From NCBI GenBank assembly GCA_916613615.1, contig OU744720.1, positions 73,311,338-73,375,337 of the forward strand: a stretch of 64,000 nucleotides of DNA, given 5' to 3'. The translations under genes were made by a program, and so were the position numbers. Below are positions 1-11,984 of the stretch, piece after piece (the first letter of the stretch is position 1; each line of letters opens with the position of its first letter). The notes beneath the pieces are model-generated. The model was not told where the DNA came from and made no database searches. It saw only the letters and a list, made by a program, of their open reading frames with translations. The DNA is from Steromphala cineraria (Eukaryota; Mollusca; Gastropoda; Trochida; Trochidae).

Positions 1-540
1 GTGCAAGCCACCGACAGCTGAGAGCATGTTGATGATTGATTTGATTATATGTTCAAGACAAGACGAATATGGAATATTCGTGTTGGTCTGCAGGTATATG
101 ATGAAATTAGGCCCTTGTATTTGATGTGCCTGGAATAATTATATATATAGTTTTGTTAGAAGTGCACAACTTCGCTAGAAAAAAATAATTCTTAGAATTA
201 ATCCCTCTCGTATAAAATAACAAAACAAATATAATATAAATTTCAATTTTATTAGTTGCAGAGTGAATTACGCCAACGCATATTATTTTGATTAATAGTT
301 AGTGGAGTAAATTAGTTTCTACCGTTAAAGTTAGGTTTGACTTAAAAGGACTGAAAGCGAACCTGGTATCATTAGATCAAATTAACCTTCCTATTTCAAG
401 AAATAAGATGTCTCCGACTGTCTGGTGACTTCGTGTGGATAGGGGACACAATTTAAAACCAGACATTATCATTAAAGTGAGACAGAACGAGTCAATCTTC
501 CATTAATTAACTGACCTACTGAGGATAAGTTTCGTGTGAT
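1..540 (+). repeat. Dispersed repeat R1, copy 1 (cut by window start)
   Basis: The segment shares long stretches with 12236-13215, 13320-13500 and 40205-40560. Shared landmarks are GAGCATGTTGATGATTG near the start, ACGAATATGGAATATTC, GTTGGTCTGCA, and a distal block around CTGGTGACTTCGTG followed by AAAACCAGACATTATC. Order and spacing match between copies, so this is one family rather than chance similarity. No coding frame, TIR or poly-A tail is visible. The class of element is unknown and the left end lies outside the window. Confidence 0.6.
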
Positions 541-999
541 TATGAGGTTGCTTAGAATTGTGTGTACTGAACGCAACACGTTTACGTTTTAATTATGTCA
601 AAAATATAAAATACAAATATTTGATCAAATATTTCAAAGGTTTTTCGAATTTGGTGTGATGATTAAATATGAATTAATCAAAATAGTTTTATGGATACCA
701 ACGTCTTTATTGATTTCTTGTTGTAATAAATAACATATTGAACTGGAATTGTATTCTAATTATGTTTTCACGTGTTCAGTCGTCATTAATTCAATTAATT
801 CATATGTTATGACTTTGCTTGTTAGCCAATCATAGTGTCTCATTGATATCTGTTGAAGGAATAGTGTTCAATATCACTAACAAGACAACAAAATGCTAAT
901 AAAAATGACTTGTTTTATAGTTGAAGATGGTATGATTAATGGTTTAACGACCTTTAAAGAAGGCATACAGTTCTGTAGATTCGTGTTCAGGAGCCCCTG

Positions 1000-1870
1000 T
1001 TGGCATTGAACTTTATGTTTACCCTGTGGCTCCTAATAAGGGCCACGCCCTTAAAACTATTTTCGTTTTCTTCTCGAGAAGCACAATGCCTAGAAAGCTG
1101 AAACCATGACAGCAAACTCCTTGACTAGTGAGAATTATGATTTACAGCTTCGACGACCCTGTGTCTCCTGATAAGGGCCACGCTCTTAAATACTATTTTC
1201 CTTTTATTCTCCAGAAGAATTATACCTAGAAATCAGAAATCTTGAATGCAGACTCCTTGACAAGTGAGGATTATAGTGTATTGCTTTGACGACCCCGTGG
1301 CTCCTAATATGGGCCAGGCCCTTATAACCCATTTTCGTTTTTTCTCCAGAAGCATAATGCCTGGAAGGTTGAAACTTTGTATGTAGACTACTTAACTAGT
1401 GAGGATTATCATTTATGGCCGCGATGACCCCGTGGCTCCTGATAACGGCCACACCCTAACACATTTTTTCGTTTTTTCTCCAGTAACATAATACCTAGAA
1501 AGCTGAAACCTTGACTGTAAACACTTTTCTTTACTAGGGACAATTATAACCTTTGGATCCTGTACCCTGTATCGTCAGTTGTAGAATTGGCAGCCTTCTT
1601 ATTCAAGTGAGGGTCACCCGTTTCACCTTTTTACATTTTCGTTGAATGCATAAGCAATTTTCATCTGTCCAGAGTGATTGACAGTATCTGAAATAACATC
1701 GCCTAAATGCATAATTTTAGTACTGCTGACCCTGGGACCACGGCCTAAAACCTTTTTAAATTTTCTTCTCCATAACCACATGACAAAGAATGCTGTAATG
1801 TTGGGTAGGGACTCTCTACGTAAAGGGGATTCTAAGAGGTATATTTGATGACCTTGTGATCCATATTAAT
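1000..1870. repeat. Tandem repeat array, unit about 135 bp
   Basis: Units begin with an ACCCYGTGGCTCCT-like phrase at 1021, 1156, 1292, 1427 and 1564, giving spacings of 135, 136, 135 and 137 bp. More degenerate units begin near 1729 and 1851. Each unit has GTGGC...GCCAC, able to form a small hairpin, then CTTAAA, TTTTCGTTTT, a CTCCAGAAGCA-like phrase, CTAGAAAGCTGAAA and CTTGACTAGTGAGGATTAT. The outer units are the most decayed, which is usual for an old array. No frame stays open across units, so I read it as non-coding minisatellite DNA. Confidence 0.8.
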
Positions 1871-2544
1871 GGAGAAACAACATTGTCCATACCCTGAAGC
1901 CAAAGCAAACTTAAATCCTGGCTTCAGAGCCAATGGCTCTATTTTTGTACTTTCTTTAAGATTTGAACGATTATTAAAGCATTGTTTCTAATAAACTAGC
2001 ATCTAAGATGACTAGTAGCATTATAAGATCATTATATACAACCATTAGCAATACATTTTGACAGTCGATTTTATTTTTATAATTATTGTCATATATTTTA
2101 CTTTGCAAATCGTGATGGACAGGTACATGTATACATTTACAACGCAATTTAACAGTGTTTTCCCTTATTCTACAATAATTAAGAATTAAAATGTTTATAA
2201 TTTTTACATTAAATTTCAATTGATTTTAATTTTAGCGACACATTTGATATATTTGTACATTTCAGGATAATATTATAATTTTGATATGGAGGTTAACGTT
2301 AATAACAAATTTGGATAGCGCTTACGTTCATATTTAGGCTTTAAGAAATTAGTTCTTCCCATTAATATATTAGGGAAAATCAAACTTCAAAAATGAAAAA
2401 CCTTAACTAAACACTTGAATGTTTCTCTTAACATTTATTCTTATAGTGAACGGAAATGAATTATCATAGTCAATCATCGACCTTATTTCATCAAAGCAAT
2501 GGCATAAAAATTCATAAAAGAAAGATGCGATTTTTAAGAGTTAT
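1871..2544. other. AT-rich stretch without recognisable features
   Basis: Very AT-rich DNA with only short chance reading frames on either strand. I see no repeat structure, RNA gene or conserved protein motif. Confidence 0.5.
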
Positions 2545-2900
2545 ATAAACAAAGAAATAAGACGGATTTTGACAAGATTTTATACTAAGCTTTTCATGCG
2601 ATCTCCACTTCACTATTACCAGTGTTGTCACGTCTGTCAGCACTAACTCCCTCAAAGACGCCTTCGTTTATCTGCTTCGGGCTCTGCTGAAGTGATTTAC
2701 CGGACTATTGAAACTAGATTAATCCAAGTAAATTGCTATAACCAATCTCCTTTCCCCTCAGGAGTCGTTTTGGGAGGTCAGAGGGGAATGAGTAAAGGAA
2801 GTCCTGTTTTGTTAGACCATGACACAAAAGAATCCGTTATACCATGTATTTCCTTTTTGGTCATTATGGATTCATTATTGTATGGATTTTATGCCCTCAG
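2545..2900 (+). repeat. Dispersed repeat R4, copy 1
   Basis: First of four R4 copies (others at 29990-30232, 45830-46400 and 56375-56975). The well conserved part runs from GTCAGCACTAACT through ACGCCTTCGTTTATCTGCTT to CCAATCTCC. Positions 2688-2750 are identical, base for base, in all four copies. A short frame (IYRTIETRLIQVNCYNQSPF) spans this core, but upstream frames are broken differently in different copies, so coding is not supported. A conserved central core with variable flanks resembles SINE families with a shared central domain. No clear Pol III A or B box was found. Confidence 0.65.
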
Positions 2901-4689
2901 TTCATAAAATGGTTCAGGTTTGTAACTGTTTAAGCCTATGGTTTGAAGCTTGAAGGCTAAAAACTAAAATAGGAAATTTCGTAAACTTTTTTCTATCGTG
3001 ATTTTGAAGAATTTACTCATGGGCTTCTCGTAGCAGCAGTGTAGCTAGTCCGAGGAAAAAATGGCGAAAGTGTAAATAGAATTACAGGAATAATTCAAAT
3101 GCGAAAATATAAAAAAAACATCTTTGTTTTCGCATGATTGAAGTCAATGTACTCTTCAAGATTAAAATACAACACATAGCACAGGAAAAGTAATGTACCA
3201 TGTTTTGTCTCTATTCACTGTTGTCACCATCTGTCAAATCAATTGAGGTTTTCAAAATATTTTTGTTGCGCCTACATCGATCATTTTATGTGTCCTGTTG
3301 TGGTAAAATGACTATTAGCGACACATTCAAAACTCTGTTTGCCAAGGCAAATATCAATGCACAGCTGCAACCATAAGCAACTGATGATTGACTACAGACG
3401 ATATTAAAATACTGTCGATACAATGGCTGGTCTTATCTTAACCCTGCAGTCATACGAATGGGGGTTACAGTACGACTGACTAACAATATCTAAAAACCAG
3501 ACATCTGTCCCATGGCGGAGGTAATATGTGGAAAACAACGTTGCAAAATTTGTGACTGACCAAGCTGCCAAACTATATTTCCTATTTTCACGCTTGAACT
3601 GCTTCAGTTGGACCTTTGACCAGCCTTTAAGCCATTCCAAGTGATACCATGACGTAAGCGAACAACTAAAAGTAAGTTCCTGCATCCAGGTCACAATTCT
3701 ATGTTCCATTCAGGCCTTGCTTTATTCATGTATATATTTTGATGCTTTACGTTTGAAATTTTAGTTGTTATTTTCTTTGATTATACCACATTTCGGGTCT
3801 CCTCGCTATGGTTTCCTTTGTTTTAACTGTAGGCGTAGAAGCCGATGCACTTCTCATTTCGGTTACACCGACACTTATGTTTAGGAACCTAAACCTAGTC
3901 AATTATTTTCCATACAATATGCTGAGTGAAAATACATCCCGATTTTTATCCAAGTGTGTTTCCGTTTCATTGATATCATATTATTATGCAAATTTTTTGA
4001 TACAATGTTTAATTTTAATGCAGGATATTTAGCATCCCAAAACGGACTTACATTATCTCCTCCATTTATAAGTGTAAACATTTAGATTTTAATGTTTAAA
4101 ATTTTGTAATAAATCAGCGATTCGAACCCATGTGATAAGACTTATGTGGTCCGTTCAAAGCCATGCCTTATAGACGAGAGCTAGTATGAGGCCTGAGACT
4201 ACAGCTGACACAGTGGCAGTTCAACCAACAGAAACCGTGTCCTTCCTCAGTCCGTCAACGTTATCAAACCCGTAAGATGGTAGTGCCAGACACTAACTGA
4301 CTTGAGTTGTCGAGACATAACCATAATAATTACATTCAAAACACATTTCTCCAAATTACAGTTTTTAAATATCATGGGAAGACGTGTACAATATAACATT
4401 AAGGCCCTTATACAATTATTTAGGAATTGAATGTCAGTTTGCACTGGAAAACTACGATGTCAAAGCAACATTCAATCTCGTGTAGTGCTTGCCAGTGGAT
4501 TCAAATGAGCGTTTGTATGTAGCCTTGACATTGTTCAATTTCCCGTACAAACACACAAACTAATAATGTCGCACCATATATGGAATGTAAAAGTCGAGTA
4601 ATATGAATCCTCTTTATCATTCGAATACACGTATTGCTTAAGTTTGCATTATTAACTACATGTAAAGCAAACAGACGCGGAAAATCTAG
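2901..4689. other. No gene seen; weak tRNA-like B box
   Basis: Mostly AT-rich DNA with scattered short frames lacking family motifs. On the minus strand near 4115-4127 the string GGGTTCGAATCGC resembles a Pol III B box, with a poor A-box candidate about 40 bases upstream. This could be a decayed tRNA-derived SINE, but a cloverleaf cannot be drawn. Confidence 0.3.
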
Positions 4690-4698
4690 GAGGAAGAC

Positions 4699-5051
4699 CA
4701 TTCTCTCCCCACAGAGGCAGATCAAGTCATGTTGGTTTAGCCTCAGTTATATTACACCGAAATCACTGGGTTCCGGCAGTTTCCCCTAGCGGAAAAAGAT
4801 TTCACCACATTACATTTGAATTTCTTTATCATATGACTTCATATGGCTGCTTCCATGGAAAGGATGGTTCATATTACAATGCCTTTGCCTTGATTCAGTA
4901 GCCAAACTGATAATTTAAGAACAGCGTCGCTGATTGCACAACTAACTTTGATTGCCTCCAATCAGGCATCTCCCATTCTATCCCACAAACTCGGCGTAAT
5001 ATAACAGAGGCTATATCAACATGACTTGATCGCGTCTGTGGGGAGAGAATG
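4699..5051. mobile_element. 353-bp TIR element with 9-bp TSD (Mutator- or Merlin-like, non-autonomous)
   Basis: The ends form inverted repeats of about 62 bp starting CATTCTCTCCCCACAGA; the right arm is the reverse complement with a few mismatches and a 1-base gap. The flanks are identical 9-mers, GAGGAAGAC at 4690-4698 and 5052-5060, as expected of a target-site duplication. Long TIRs with a 9-bp TSD are typical of Mutator-like elements; Merlin (8-9 bp) is an alternative. The interior of about 230 bp has no transposase frame, so the element would depend on enzyme supplied elsewhere. Confidence 0.8.
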
Positions 5052-5060
5052 GAGGAAGAC

Positions 5061-5613
5061 GAGAACAGAGAAGTATTGTCTTGAAGAGTCAATGCATTTT
5101 GTACATCTGTAATTTATGACAATAGTGCTATGGGATCAAGTGGCAGATTGTTGTGGAAAAGTTGTGGACACAATCTACATTTACTATAGGGAAACAGCTG
5201 GATAATATAGACCAAACGTTAAACTTCAAACTCTAATCACTCATTCAAAAGAGTATCAATCACGGCGAAAATGAAATTAATATTTAAGTCCTATGAATTT
5301 AATCTTTTTCGTAGAAACTATGTTGGTAAATGTTCCAAACTCCCTTAGCAATGCTTTCATTCTTGGCACGTTACTGTTACTGGCTTATCTCCCATAAGCC
5401 CCTTTGTTCCCAGCGAAGGTCACCTCGACCCCAAACCTCGTAGAACATCAAATTCTCTTTAATCATTAACTTTACAGATTTCACCTCAAGTCCACTAAGG
5501 TTAAGTGCGAACGAAAATGCTTAAATTCATTCTACCTAATTATTGTGGTTATAGACTTTGAATTCTATCACCAACAGTTACATTAACTATGTGGTGGCAT
5601 TGGCTTTTCACAA
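5061..5613. other. No recognisable feature
   Basis: AT-rich sequence between two mobile elements. I see no gene, RNA or repeat in it. Confidence 0.45.
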
Positions 5614-5617
5614 TTAA

Positions 5618-5954
5618 AGGGGAAGTAGCACGTTTTAGAGGGAATATGAGGTGATGTCAGAAAAATGAAATACATGGTTCTAATTGAAGCAAAGGTATAA
5701 ACACTAAATGATGCAGTAATAAATCAAATATTTAAAGTAAATTTCAGCCCTGCGATTCCTTTTTCTTACACAAAATGAAATAAAAGTGTTCACACAAAAA
5801 TGGCAGTCAATGGACTTTATGTGAATCTTTATTTTTTTTCTCTGGCTATCGATGATTGGTTTGTGTAATGAGCTTTTAGGCATTAGGCATTAACGTACAA
5901 TTATCAGTGACAAAATGAACATATACAATTTTCAAAATTCGTGCTTCTACCCCT
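5618..5954. mobile_element. MITE family A, complete copy with TTAA target site
   Basis: The ends are inverted: AGGGGAAGTAGCACG at the left, and at the right the reverse complement of AGGGGTAGAAGCACG. TTAA flanks both sides (5614-5617 and 5955-5958). TTAA duplications are characteristic of piggyBac and Kolobok superfamilies, so a non-autonomous member of one of these is likely. The interior has CACACAAAAATGG and GATTGGTTTGTGTAATGAG, which also occur in the copies at 13919-14124 (reverse) and 27529-27872. No coding capacity. Confidence 0.8.
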
Positions 5955-6219
5955 TTAAGATCTGTATGTGCAATATTGAATTAATTACAATATTTACTGA
6001 TTTATTTCACTAACTGAAAGATATTATATTCTACCAGATGATAAATTTGATCAGATGCTTATGCACCATACGATTCTTTCAAAGTAACCTAAATCCTTGA
6101 TCGTAAATCTAGAGAAACTTATAATAGTAGATTCTCTAAATGTCCGTTTCCCTAATGTATTCTTAGGAAGTCATTGAAAACATATCTGTGTAAGAATTAT
6201 TTCTGTAACTGGATGTTAT

Positions 6220-6606
6220 CACTGTGTATAACCGTACACCGAAACTAGCGACGTGTACGGCGGAGAAATGTTGCTAGCGAGGAGCGTGATCGCAAACGGG
6301 ATCACATAAAAAGCAATCATCGCCGTTTCATCAACTTTTTCTATGTTATTATCATGTCAATAGCTTTCCGAGACATAACTATTTAATGTCATATCCTGTT
6401 CATAGTCAGAGATAGCAAATATGTTACTAACAACAGCATTACTCGCAACTGTCATTGTTACTGTCCCTTGGATACAGAATGACAAGCACATACATTTTAC
6501 TAAGTATGTGTGCTAGTATTTGATTCGATTTCGGATTTCGGCTCCTCGCTAGCAACATTTCTCCGTCGTACACCTCGTTAGTTCCGGTGTACGGTCATAC
6601 ACAGTG
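6220..6606. mobile_element. 387-bp TIR element, CACTGTG termini, 5-bp TSD
   Basis: About 66 bp of inverted terminal repeat, with five mismatches by my alignment, begins CACTGTGTATRACCG at both ends and runs inward to TGCTAGCGAGGAGC. The flanks are GTTAT at 6215-6219 and 6607-6611. A CACNNTG end with a 5-bp TSD fits the Transib/RAG-like superfamily. CACTA (3 bp) or Chapaev (4 bp) remain possible if the outer one or two matching flank bases are chance. No transposase frame is present in the interior, so it is non-autonomous. Confidence 0.8.
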
Positions 6607-6611
6607 GTTAT

Positions 6612-9600
6612 AGCAGCGCGTGGAGTATAACAGGACAAAAGCGGTTGTCGACTGATTTAATAAAAATAAATTAGAAGACACACTTTCGTACAGGATAATA
6701 TCAATCAGGTTATATCTATTAGATGTACTAGGCAACAGTTTTTAAGATGTATTGGCATTACATTTAATATCTCATGTAATCTCAATTGGAAGAGTTGAAA
6801 TACTTTCATGGACCAATTGTTGTTATCAAATATCCTTATCATAGATCTACACGGATACTACACTACAATATTGTGGCATCTAAACTACTAAAACGTTCTT
6901 CCTGTTACCTCTGTGCCACTAACATAAAGAAAAGCAAATATCATCAAAAATAAACAGATAAAATAAATAAATTCTGTTAATGTTAATATTAATCAAATAA
7001 AACTTTACTTGTTTAAACTTCTGCCAAGTTATCAATATGAACAGAAACAGTCGTAAAGTCGGAAACTAATCGTTTCGGCAGCTAAACTTGGTCATGAAAT
7101 GTGTATTGAGGCTGGTCTTGTGGGAAGTTTGTCTGTATCTCCTTTGCCAATCGTTTGAGTTATTGAGAAGGGTCAGAGGTACATTTTAAATTCCACGCTT
7201 GTTCATAAATATTTTAATGGTTACCTTTTTGAAAAAGTCTTGGTTGAAAGATCAAAATTTCAATAATTAACTTATAATGCTTATAACTCATAACATGAAA
7301 CAGCGATTGCTTTCTGTTCTTTAGGTTTATATGTTAACTCATTTATGATGGAATATTTTCACAGTCACTCCAACATAATCCATACATTAGCTGGTTTAAC
7401 GGAAACGTCATACCTTCGTCTTAATAGCTTGATAGTAACATATAATTCAATATTTGATTTGTATGATAATGATATTGCGCGTTTCTGCCTGTCTATTTGT
7501 TGTATTCATCATTGATAATTCAGTTAAAGGATTTGGATGTTACTCAAATATGATATATATTTATGTTTTCAATCTAATCAACACGTTTCTTCTTCTTGCA
7601 CGTATCCAAAAATGATCCTCATTTTAGGCAATTTGTGGTCCTCTTGTAGTGGCAGCTGGGAATATTAATGCTTGGAGAGTAATAGCTCACATATGATATT
7701 TGTTTTTAAATCTCACCGATGGTACTACGAGATAACTTTTTGTTACACATTCTAAAACTTGTTTAAAACATATTTTGTATGGTTGAAAGAACATGCAATA
7801 AGTTAAAATCTGAGAATATCCGTAGTTTGGATTGTTGCTTTATCAGCTGGAGTTTAAACAATACGTTTTGAGTCTATATTGTACTTAAGTTTTGAAAATA
7901 ATTCTAATTATTCCCATTCAATCTGAAAGATATCATTTTCAATCATACAATTCCCTTGAAATCATTGCAATCCTTCATGCATTTTTTAAATATAAATTAC
8001 GCTGTTCAATGTGTTAGCAAAATAATGCTTGCAAGACATTTGATGATTACAGACATATAAACCACTGATCCTTCATATCATTGTTCAATTTGTCTAACAG
8101 TAAAAGGGTGCTGAGGCAGGCAATAGCATTTAAAGTGGACTGACGATTGTATTATCAGATAATTATTTTCCTATATAAATGAATGCAGATCAATTATCAT
8201 AATTAAAATATATAATATCAATTAATATATCAATGTCTATGATCGCTTCTAAAGCCAGATGTCTTTGTTGCTTACTATAATTAAAATATTATCCAATATG
8301 AATACATCAGAAAGTTACATTAATGCTGCTGCGTATAATCGTGATATTTTGAAATGTATATAAAATATTGTAGTAATTGAAAAGAATGAAAGCATTCGAG
8401 CAATTGACTAACGTAGCGTCTGTTTGAAGTTAACGAAATAGTCAAGATGTATGACTTTACCTTTGGTTCAAAGACAAATTTAATTATTTGGTCGATATCT
8501 TTTCTGTATTTACGCGTACATAATAAAGAAGCAAATAGAATAAAGTCCTGAAAATGGCATTCCCCTTGATTGTTTGTATCGCTTTTTAAGTAAAAATCAT
8601 TTAGGTATAGAAGAAGATGATATCTCAAATGACCTTGACACTGTTATGTTGACAAACCATTCACGATCACCTCCTAAGGGACATACAAACTTGTCATGAA
8701 GGTGACATGGGATTTTACCAGGAAAAATAATTCTGTTTAAATGAGATTACTTTTTATGCATTTTAACAGTTATTTGTTTCGGCCATTAAAATATCGAACG
8801 TCTTCGGAGGTAAAGATGAAATACAGGATCGGGCTTTGTTCAACCTGCATGGTGATCTCATCCGTAAGTACCATTTTGGCCAAAAAGGAGCTATATATAT
8901 GTACATGTAACGGTATAAACACTGGAATTATCAGAACTTTCACATGTCGAGCAAGGAATCTTACGAGTCTTTTTGTTTTAAAAATAAAAAAACCCAATAA
9001 TAACATATTCCATAATTCTTTTTGATAGGTCATTATGATGTTTCTTTTTAAAAGTGACCCATTAGTAGACGTGATGCATATCTGGTATGGAAATGGAAAC
9101 AGTTAATTCCTGCTTTGGTGTTATCCAATGGTCTCCTGAATATTACAGCTGATCAGAAGGTTACAAAATATTCAATAGAAATAGATTATATTCAATAGAA
9201 AAACCATATCTTTAATCCCTGTCATGCAACATTTATGTTCTAAATAGCAATGGTATTAGTCTAGTATTAGCTTCCATTCTGCGATTCTATCAATTATGAG
9301 TACAAAATATGTGTGTAATGTTTTAACGAATTCTTTTTAAAACTCTGTAAGGGATGTATAAGCGCAAAGAAGTTCTACGACGGACTGTGTTCCAGTGTTT
9401 TCAATAATACAAACTAGCGTTTTGCCTGCAAAGTGGTTTGGGTTGTTGTGATGAGAGCAGTCACTTGTCACTGACTCTCAATTCAAATCCAAAGGGATGA
9501 CCAAACGGAGGCTATTCAGGTTGAAACTGTTTGTCGAGGGCTTGAAATGCAGATAAGTGTTGATCATGTCAACACTTTCTCCAAAGTTAATGTAATTGAT

Positions 9601-10036
9601 TATCCTTTACACATGAAGGCACAGAGAGGCATCAACTGCAAGATCCAATAACCAAAAAAGTTCAAGTGTACCTGTCGAAGAATAAAGCCTTGATCAACAA
9701 TTCAATTATATATCGTATATTATATTATTATTTCTTATACATACGTGTTGTCATATATTCTTAATGTATGATCCATGTTATTAGTGAGTAAACGAGTATT
9801 ATCTTTATGATTACATTTATAATAAACTAAATGACGGCTATCTGTCATTGTATATAAACTAACCATTTTGGTCCTGGTAGAATGGTTTATTCTAACATAA
9901 ATTTCAAGTTGCAAATGTAGATAACATGAAAGTAGATTCCCAAGTAGTTGTATAATGACAACCACTGATCCAATCCCTTATCGTGATGTGGTGGTCTGTA
10001 TGCTTCGGCCACTCTGAGAGCTCTGTCAGCTGAATT
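6612..10036. other. Long featureless AT-rich stretch
   Basis: About 3.4 kb without a recognisable gene, RNA or repeat family. Short frames, including overlapping opposite-strand frames near 8740-9030, show no family motif. A minor direct repeat of TTCAATAGAAA lies near 9170-9200. I see nothing else. Confidence 0.45.
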
Positions 10037-10449
10037 ATGTCTCCCCCCCCCCCGAAGGGTCGGGAGACATATTGGTTTTGGCTGAGTTCCCGTCCGCGTC
10101 CGCGTCCGCGTCCCCGTTGGCGTTCCCATTTCGTTTCCGGAGCATCCCAATCTTCACCAAATTTGGTATGCATCCTCTCCATATCATGTAGATGTGCCTT
10201 TTAGAGGTTTTTAACTTCTTTTGAATCATGTATTTTGGGGTTTTCGTGGCAACAGTTTGGACTTTGTCATTTTGAAGGGAAGAGTTACTTTTCATGTTGA
10301 TAAACGATTCCCATAAAAAGAAATACAATTTAACCAAAGCTTACAGTTAATGTTGTTTTATATAAAAATATGCTTTCATTTGAGTTTTAAAAATCTTTAA
10401 GATATTTTCAAAAAGAAAGTTTAGCTGAAATGGTGTATGGGGGAGACAT
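10037..10449. repeat. Mosaic repeat with ATGTCTCCCCC inverted ends and (CGTCCG)n
   Basis: The block starts with ATGTCTCC followed by a C run and ends with GGGGGAGACAT at 10439-10449, an inverted pair. An internal GGGAGACAT at 10062-10070 can also fold back on the left end as a 9-bp stem. A CGTCCG hexamer is repeated about four times from 10091, followed by TTTCCGGAGCA and CACCAAATTTGGTATGCATC. I associate this kind of composite with dispersed repeats of marine invertebrates. Minus-strand frames rich in Gly/Arg or Asp/Ala are by-products of the hexamer. Confidence 0.55.
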
Positions 10450-11757
10450 CTGTTTTTACGAGTAAAAACCCTTTCTAGTTGTTGTTTATTTGAAGTGAGC
10501 TCTTGGTCACACATTGTTAACTTGAATGCAACATAGACATGATGTAATTGAAGATAGAGACATAGAAGATCGGGTCTAGCCAATACAAGTCCTTAGGTAG
10601 TTTACAATAACCGAAGTTTGCAGCCATGATACTCTTGCCAGCCGCCGTCGAGAAGTCACATGATGCCTCCCTGCAATTGCTTCCAAGCATCGCATGTGAA
10701 TGAAATCCCGTTATGACGTTTTGATGCCGCCATCCTGTTCTTGTGTAGACAACGCAAAGGCTGAGTTCAAAAGCTTTGAATCGCTTGCAGTCCATCTAGC
10801 AAGTCAGCTGAATGTTTTATGATAGGACCACGACAATCTGTTCCAAGAGTTCGTTTTGTGGCACAACATCATGCTGCCTTCTGTCTGCGAGGATGTTTTT
10901 TTTACCGATGTTCGGGTCAATCGTGCGAATTTGAAACTTGTTAATTCGTGTTTATGTCATTGGTCAATCTCGGGGCAGTGTGATGCCAACCTTATCCTCA
11001 TGAAATAAAGCCATGAAGGACATCAAAGTTTTCATATGAAAACAATTGTTTGTAAATTATTTGTTCCTTCAAGCTGATATGCTGTTGCACTGTCATTACA
11101 GTTAATATAAACTATCATACAGATCTCTGGGAATTTTCAAATGGCAAATAAACATCATGCTAACATTGAACTGTCATTATCTTTAAGCCAAGTGTATCAA
11201 TTGCAGCAGTCTTACATGTCATTTTGTCGATAAATAAATCACATCTGGATACATGTTTTGTTTTTCATGGCAACAACAATAGGGCTATGAACGTAACCCG
11301 TAATAAAACCTAGCAGGATTTTCTACTGTCAATTGTAGTAAAATTCAAATCAGATTAAAGCATTGAGACTTCTCTTGGAGTAAGAAACATTGATATTTCT
11401 GTCTGCAGATCGATGTAGAAGTATTTGTTGTCATTGCACGGATTTTGTTTTGGAGATCACAAATCGGGTTCATAATTCTGCAGAGCATATTCATGTTATA
11501 ATTCAGCAATAAATGAGTGAAATATCCAACTTATCACATCCTTATAATAAAACAAATGTTTCTTATATTAATATTGAGGATTGCAGTAAAACGATGCGTC
11601 GAGAAATAAAACAAAATACTGAGCATTCAACGGTTTCTCAAATTACATTTTCACTAAACAAAAAACACAGAAAACAAATCCCACTTAATTAAGGTGTCCT
11701 CACATTTTAATGAATGTTATTTCATTATTGATTGCAAATATTATGGTATCTGAATAC
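10450..11757. other. No gene recognised; GC-richer block near 10600-10960
   Basis: The 10600-10960 part has more balanced base composition than its surroundings and an open minus-strand frame of 92 codons at 10517-10795, but no motif I recognise and no convincing splice sites. It may be an old repeat or a lost exon. The rest is ordinary AT-rich sequence. Confidence 0.35.
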
Positions 11758-11758
11758 T

Positions 11759-11894
11759 TTCTTGACAAATACCATGTTTATCTCATCGAATGAGGAGGAG
11801 AGTCTATATTTCTTCGAGTGGCGCAGCCACGAGTGATGATTTAAAACTTTTCTGCCTCACGAGATGAGATAAACATGGTATTTGTCAGGAAAAG
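11759..11894. mobile_element. Foldback element
   Basis: The left arm (11759-11793, containing GACAAATACCATGTTTATC) and right arm (11853-11894) are near-perfect reverse complements of about 36 bp. They flank about 60 bp containing CTTCGAGTGGCGCAGCCACGA, itself partly self-complementary. The structure could extrude a cruciform. It looks like a small foldback MITE with no coding capacity. Target-site duplications are not clear. Confidence 0.7.
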
Positions 11895-11984
11895 ACACAA
11901 TTTCTATTTATTTTATGTTTTAATCGTATTTCTAGCGCATTTAAGTTGAGTCTGCTCCAAAGAGAGCCCGTCACCTGAGCAAGA

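Noticed and set aside
4090..4170. tRNA gene on the minus strand
   Set aside because: A B-box-like GGGTTCGAATC is present, but no complete cloverleaf or good A box can be built; at best a SINE relic.
9887..10337. Overlapping minus-strand frames with Gly/Arg, Asp/Ala and Thr/Arg repeats
   Set aside because: The repetitive peptides come from the CGTCCG hexamer in a mosaic repeat; all three frames are open for that reason and none has gene context.
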